A stretch of DNA of 53,600 bases, taken from contig JARGNO010000015.1 in the NCBI GenBank assembly GCA_029213165.1, positions 23,215 to 76,814 on the forward strand. The letters are read 5' to 3'. Positions 50,882-53,600 of the stretch are shown here, piece after piece. Below the pieces are notes generated by a model. It did no database searches. It was not told the DNA's origin and was given only the letters and a program-made list of their open reading frames with translations. Within the stretch, counting starts at the first letter, position 1. Every line of letters begins with the position of its first letter. Both the position numbers and the translations under genes were made by a program. The stretch comes from Minwuia sp. (lineage in GTDB: Bacteria; Pseudomonadota; Alphaproteobacteria; Minwuiales; Minwuiaceae).

Positions 50882-51889
50882 TCATTTCGGGTGGTCTGTA
50901 CCGGAATCAACCGCCGCCGCCCGACGCATCTGCCTGCGGGTCTGTGCTTCGCGATGCGCGATGTAGGTCGCGGAACCGACAATGATCGCGCCACCGATCC
51001 AGGTCCCCAGCGCCGGATCCTCTCCGAACATGTAGATGCCGATCAGCGACGCCCAGACGAGTTGCAGGAATTCAACCGGCTGGGTCACGGAAAGATCCGC
51101 CGCGCGCCATGCCCGGGTCATGCAGATATGCGCCAGCGTGGCCAGTCCGGCCACCGCCGCCAGGGAAACGACTTCCTCAAGGGTCGGTGTCCGCCAGACA
51201 ATGGCTGCCGGAATGGCGAGAACGACAGTCACCAGCAGCGACAGCCAGGCAACGATTGCGGTCGTCGATTCCGTGTCGGTCAGGCGTTTGGTGATGATCT
51301 TCGAGGCTGCGAACAGCGGTGCCGCCAGCAGCATGGCACCCTGGCCATAGCCAAGCGCGCTGAAGTTCGACTGCAGTTCCTCCAATGAGCCCGGCAGACC
51401 GAACAGGACCACCAGTGCCCCCAAGAAGCCCAGCATGACGGCAACGACACGGCGCAGCTTCACCACCTCGCCCAGGATCAGGATCGCGCCGAGTGTCGCC
51501 CAGACAGGGGATGTGAAGCCCAGAGCGGTCACTTCCGCCAGGGAGATCTTGGAGATGGCATAGAACCACAGCATGACGCCACAGCCATGCACCAGCCCCC
51601 GGAACAGATGCATCACAGGGCGTTTGGTGCGCAGTTCGCTGCGCCGGGCACCAAGAAAGATCGGCAGGATGAACAGGAAACCGAAGAGGTAGCGGATGAA
51701 CGCCGTCTCCGCCGGATGCAGATCGCTGGAGACGTAGCGGATGATGCCGGTGAAGATGGCAAAGATGACGCCCGATGCCGCCAGCCAGGCCATGCCGATC
51801 AGCGCACCGTCGCTGATCACCTTGCCTGACGGGTCACCAGAAGGTTTCTGCCCGTCGGGCACAATCTCGCTTTCGGCCACGTTTGTCAT
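50882..51889 (-). CDS. EamA-family (DMT superfamily) transporter
   Basis: The product has 335 residues with ten hydrophobic helices in two EamA halves. Typical sequences are SSDLHPAETAFIRYLFGFLFILPIF, SLAEVTALGFTSPVWATLGAILILGE and, in the second half, LATLAHICMTRAWRAADLSVTQPVEFLQLVWASLIGIYMFGE. Such carriers export small metabolites such as amino acids or purines; substrate unknown. The first 30 residues are a polar cytosolic segment. I use the ATG at 51889; its ribosome binding site is weak and upstream ATGs up to 51949 are also in frame. It is divergent from the TetR gene. Confidence 0.9.
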   Translation of the reverse strand: MTNVAESEIVPDGQKPSGDPSGKVISDGALIGMAWLAASGVIFAIFTGIIRYVSSDLHPAETAFIRYLFGFLFILPIFLGARRSELRTKRPVMHLFRGLVHGCGVMLWFYAISKISLAEVTALGFTSPVWATLGAILILGEVVKLRRVVAVMLGFLGALVVLFGLPGSLEELQSNFSALGYGQGAMLLAAPLFAASKIITKRLTDTESTTAIVAWLSLLVTVVLAIPAAIVWRTPTLEEVVSLAAVAGLATLAHICMTRAWRAADLSVTQPVEFLQLVWASLIGIYMFGEDPALGTWIGGAIIVGSATYIAHREAQTRRQMRRAAAVDSGTDHPK

Positions 51890-52064
51890 GCGCGGACAGT
51901 ACGACCGCAATGGAGGATATTCCATGATCATCATGAACAACCCGGCCATGCGACAGGGCGGCCCGCGGGGCAGGCCCCTTGACAGGGTGACGGCTGTTTC
52001 TGACTGTAGGTCAGCAGTTGCGTGTTCGCCGGGCGGATACGATCACGTCCGAAACAGGATACCC

Positions 52065-52742
52065 ATGCCGGATACAGCCGTTCATTCTGGAACCACCCCG
52101 CGTCGTGCAAGGGGCGCCGCCGACAAGGCTGCGCGTCGGCAGACAATCCTGTCTGCGGCGGGTGAACTGTTTGACGAGGCCGGGGGCGAACTGCCATCGG
52201 TCGATCAGGTTGCCCGCCGGGCCGGACTGGCCAAGGGCACCGTCTACCTGTATTTCCGCGCCAAGGAAGAGATGTTCCTCGCCCTGCTGACCCAGGAACT
52301 CGGCGGCTGGTTCCAGGCGCTGACATCCATCATGCAGGACGACGCGCTGGTACGCGCCGGTGCCGCCGCAGTCTCGCAGTCACTTGTCCGGGACCTGGCG
52401 CAGCGGCGCAACATGCTGCGCCTGGCGGTGCAGTGCCACGGCACGCTGGAGCGGAATGTGGCGGAAGACGCCGTTCTGGCGTTCAAGCAGGTGACCGCCG
52501 GCGGACTGGTCGAGCTGGGTGGCATGGTGGAGAACCGCTTCCCCGGGGTGAAACCGGGTGACGGGCCGACCCTGCTGCTGCAGCTCTACGCCATGATCGT
52601 CGGTCTGTGGCAGTTGGCAGAGCCACCGAAGTCCGCGCGTGCCATTCTGGAACGCCCCGAGTTCAGCAATCTGAAACCGGATTTCGAGCATGCGCTGACT
52701 GGCGGCATGACGGCTATTCTCAGCGGCGCCCTTGATAACTGA
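52065..52742 (+). CDS. TetR-family transcriptional regulator
   Basis: The product has 225 residues. The N-terminal helix-turn-helix reads RRQTILSAAGELFDEAGG, then SVDQVARRAGLAKGTVYLYFRAKEEMFLALL, and the rest is a helical ligand and dimer domain. AGGA precedes the ATG at 52065; longer in-frame extensions overlap the EamA gene and are not coding. It lies 70 bp before the iorA-like gene on the same strand and is divergent from the EamA gene, so it could regulate either, in response to an unknown ligand. Confidence 0.93.
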   Translation: MPDTAVHSGTTPRRARGAADKAARRQTILSAAGELFDEAGGELPSVDQVARRAGLAKGTVYLYFRAKEEMFLALLTQELGGWFQALTSIMQDDALVRAGAAAVSQSLVRDLAQRRNMLRLAVQCHGTLERNVAEDAVLAFKQVTAGGLVELGGMVENRFPGVKPGDGPTLLLQLYAMIVGLWQLAEPPKSARAILERPEFSNLKPDFEHALTGGMTAILSGALDN

Positions 52743-52812
52743 CCGTGGGTCATTTATATCCTGATGCATGGCCGAGGGGACGCATGATCCCTGCCTGACC
52801 GGGAGGCTGCGC

Positions 52813-53262
52813 ATGATCGACTTCGTTCTCAATGGCGAAATGGTTTCCGTTGACGTGGAACCGGATACCCCGCTGCTCTGGGTCATTCGCGATACCCTCG
52901 GCAAGACCGGCACGAAGTTCGGATGCGGTGTCGCCGCCTGTGGGGCCTGCACCGTGCATGTCGATGGGGTGGCAACCCGCACCTGCGTCCTGCCGGTCGA
53001 GGCAGTGGCGGGCGCAAGCGTCACCACGATCGAGGGCATTGCCGCGGGTGAGACCCGGAACCGGGTGCAGCAGGCCTGGATCGACGAACAGGTTCCGCAG
53101 TGCGGCTATTGCCAGTCCGGCATGATCATGGCCGTGACGGCATTGCTGGCCGAGAACCCGGCCCCAACGGACGCCGACATCGACGATGCCGTCACGAATA
53201 TCTGCCGCTGTGGCACCTACAGCCGCATTCGCAGCGCGATCCACCGCGCCGCACGCGCCTGA
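52813..53262 (+). CDS. (2Fe-2S) small subunit of a molybdenum hydroxylase, IorA-like
   Basis: The product has 149 residues with two [2Fe-2S] clusters: a plant-ferredoxin type (C38, C43, C46, C58 in [17 protein letters not shown]) and a second helical cluster (C97, C100, C131, C133 in QCGYCQSGM and NICRCGTY). This is the xanthine-oxidase-family iron-sulfur subunit, which passes electrons from the molybdopterin subunit. Pairing with an IorB-type subunit that has a Tat-like leader points to the isoquinoline-1-oxidoreductase/aldehyde-dehydrogenase group. The ATG at 52813 starts the family N-terminus; the frame opens at 52768. Confidence 0.95.
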   Translation: MIDFVLNGEMVSVDVEPDTPLLWVIRDTLGKTGTKFGCGVAACGACTVHVDGVATRTCVLPVEAVAGASVTTIEGIAAGETRNRVQQAWIDEQVPQCGYCQSGMIMAVTALLAENPAPTDADIDDAVTNICRCGTYSRIRSAIHRAARA

Positions 53263-53273
53263 GGGAGGGCAGA

Positions 53274-53600
53274 ATGGCACGCAAGCAGAAGAGTACCGAA
53301 GGCAAGCCGAAGAGCCGCGCCCGCCGTCGCTTCCTGATCGGCAGCACGGTTGCCGCAGGTGGCCTGTTCGTTGGCTGGCAACTGCTGGGGGGCGGCGCGC
53401 CCACCGATCCCGATGTCCTGCTTTCACCGGATGCCGATGAAACCGCGCTGAATGCCTGGGTCAAGATCGCCAGCGACGGCACCGTCACGATTGCCATGCC
53501 GCGCAGTGAAATGGGCCAGGGCATTCACACCGCCCTGCCGATGATCCTCGCCGAGGAACTGGATGCGGATTTTGATCAGGTGCAGATCGTCAATGCTGCG
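53274..53600 (+). CDS. Molybdopterin large subunit, IorB-like, N-terminal part (runs off the right edge)
   Basis: The first 109 codons are visible. A basic start with RARRRFLIGSTVAAGGLFVGWQLL looks like a Tat (twin-arginine) leader or an anchor. The mature start has LNAWVKIASDGTVTIAMPRSEMGQGIHTALPMILAEELD, the typical first domain of isoquinoline-1-oxidoreductase beta subunits. GGGAGG precedes the ATG at 53274, and the 2Fe-2S subunit stop is 11 bp upstream. With the small subunit it would hydroxylate an N-heteroaromatic compound or oxidise an aldehyde on the periplasmic side. The molybdenum-site residues lie beyond the window. Confidence 0.93.
   Translation, partial: MARKQKSTEGKPKSRARRRFLIGSTVAAGGLFVGWQLLGGGAPTDPDVLLSPDADETALNAWVKIASDGTVTIAMPRSEMGQGIHTALPMILAEELDADFDQVQIVNAA

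Overview
The window is high-GC, densely coded bacterial chromosome. It looks like an alphaproteobacterium, probably Rhodospirillales in the broad sense. This placement rests on a MucR/Ros-type zinc-finger regulator, a CpdR response regulator divergent from an N-formylglutamate amidohydrolase-like gene, a gatCAB operon, a strongly catabolic gene content, and a repeat of the kind common in this class. There is no plasmid, prophage, transposase or CRISPR signal.

Layout. 1-9.4 kb: a ClC channel (cut by the left edge), a thioesterase, a degenerate alpha/beta-hydrolase, an MBL-fold hydrolase, a CaiB/pcaC-like/panB operon, D-amino-acid dehydrogenase divergent from an acetylpolyamine amidohydrolase, a secreted HExxH protein, a DsbA-fold isomerase and a GFA protein. 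9.6-13.3 kb: MucR, a dead isochorismatase-family gene beside a nitroreductase, a membrane histidine kinase and tRNA-Ala(GGC). 13.4-21.8 kb: a catabolic block with an MFS transporter, hyuA, a frameshifted hyuB, a creatinase-like M24 protein without its metal ligands, an Asp/Glu-racemase-superfamily enzyme and a nitrilase-family amidase. 21.8-28.9 kb: a PelA-like polysaccharide deacetylase and a 1614-residue TPR protein that look like a stripped-down Pel pair. 29-33.6 kb: an MFS transporter and a MarR-HlyD-EmrB efflux operon with a palindromic operator. 33.7-41 kb: a biotin carboxylase subunit, tRNA-Gly(GCC), cpdR, the N-formylglutamate amidohydrolase, a candidate small RNA, a lytic transglycosylase, an ArsC-type reductase and a CapD-type sugar dehydratase. 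41.2-44.4 kb: gatCAB. 44.4-53.6 kb: a nested palindromic repeat, msrA, an acyl-CoA ligase with a serine hydrolase, two tandem OmpA-domain paralogues, a small conserved protein, an EamA exporter, a TetR regulator and an iorAB-type molybdenum hydroxylase cut by the right edge.

Most genes form short operons, often with 4-bp start/stop overlaps (pcaC-like/panB, racemase-like/amidase, marR/hlyD, gatA/gatB, serine hydrolase/acyl-CoA ligase). The least conventional parts are the Pel-like pair with an exact 295-residue internal repeat, the hydantoinase/creatinase-like cluster, the intergenic small-RNA candidate at about 37.5 kb, and the OmpA paralogues with an unassigned N-terminal domain.
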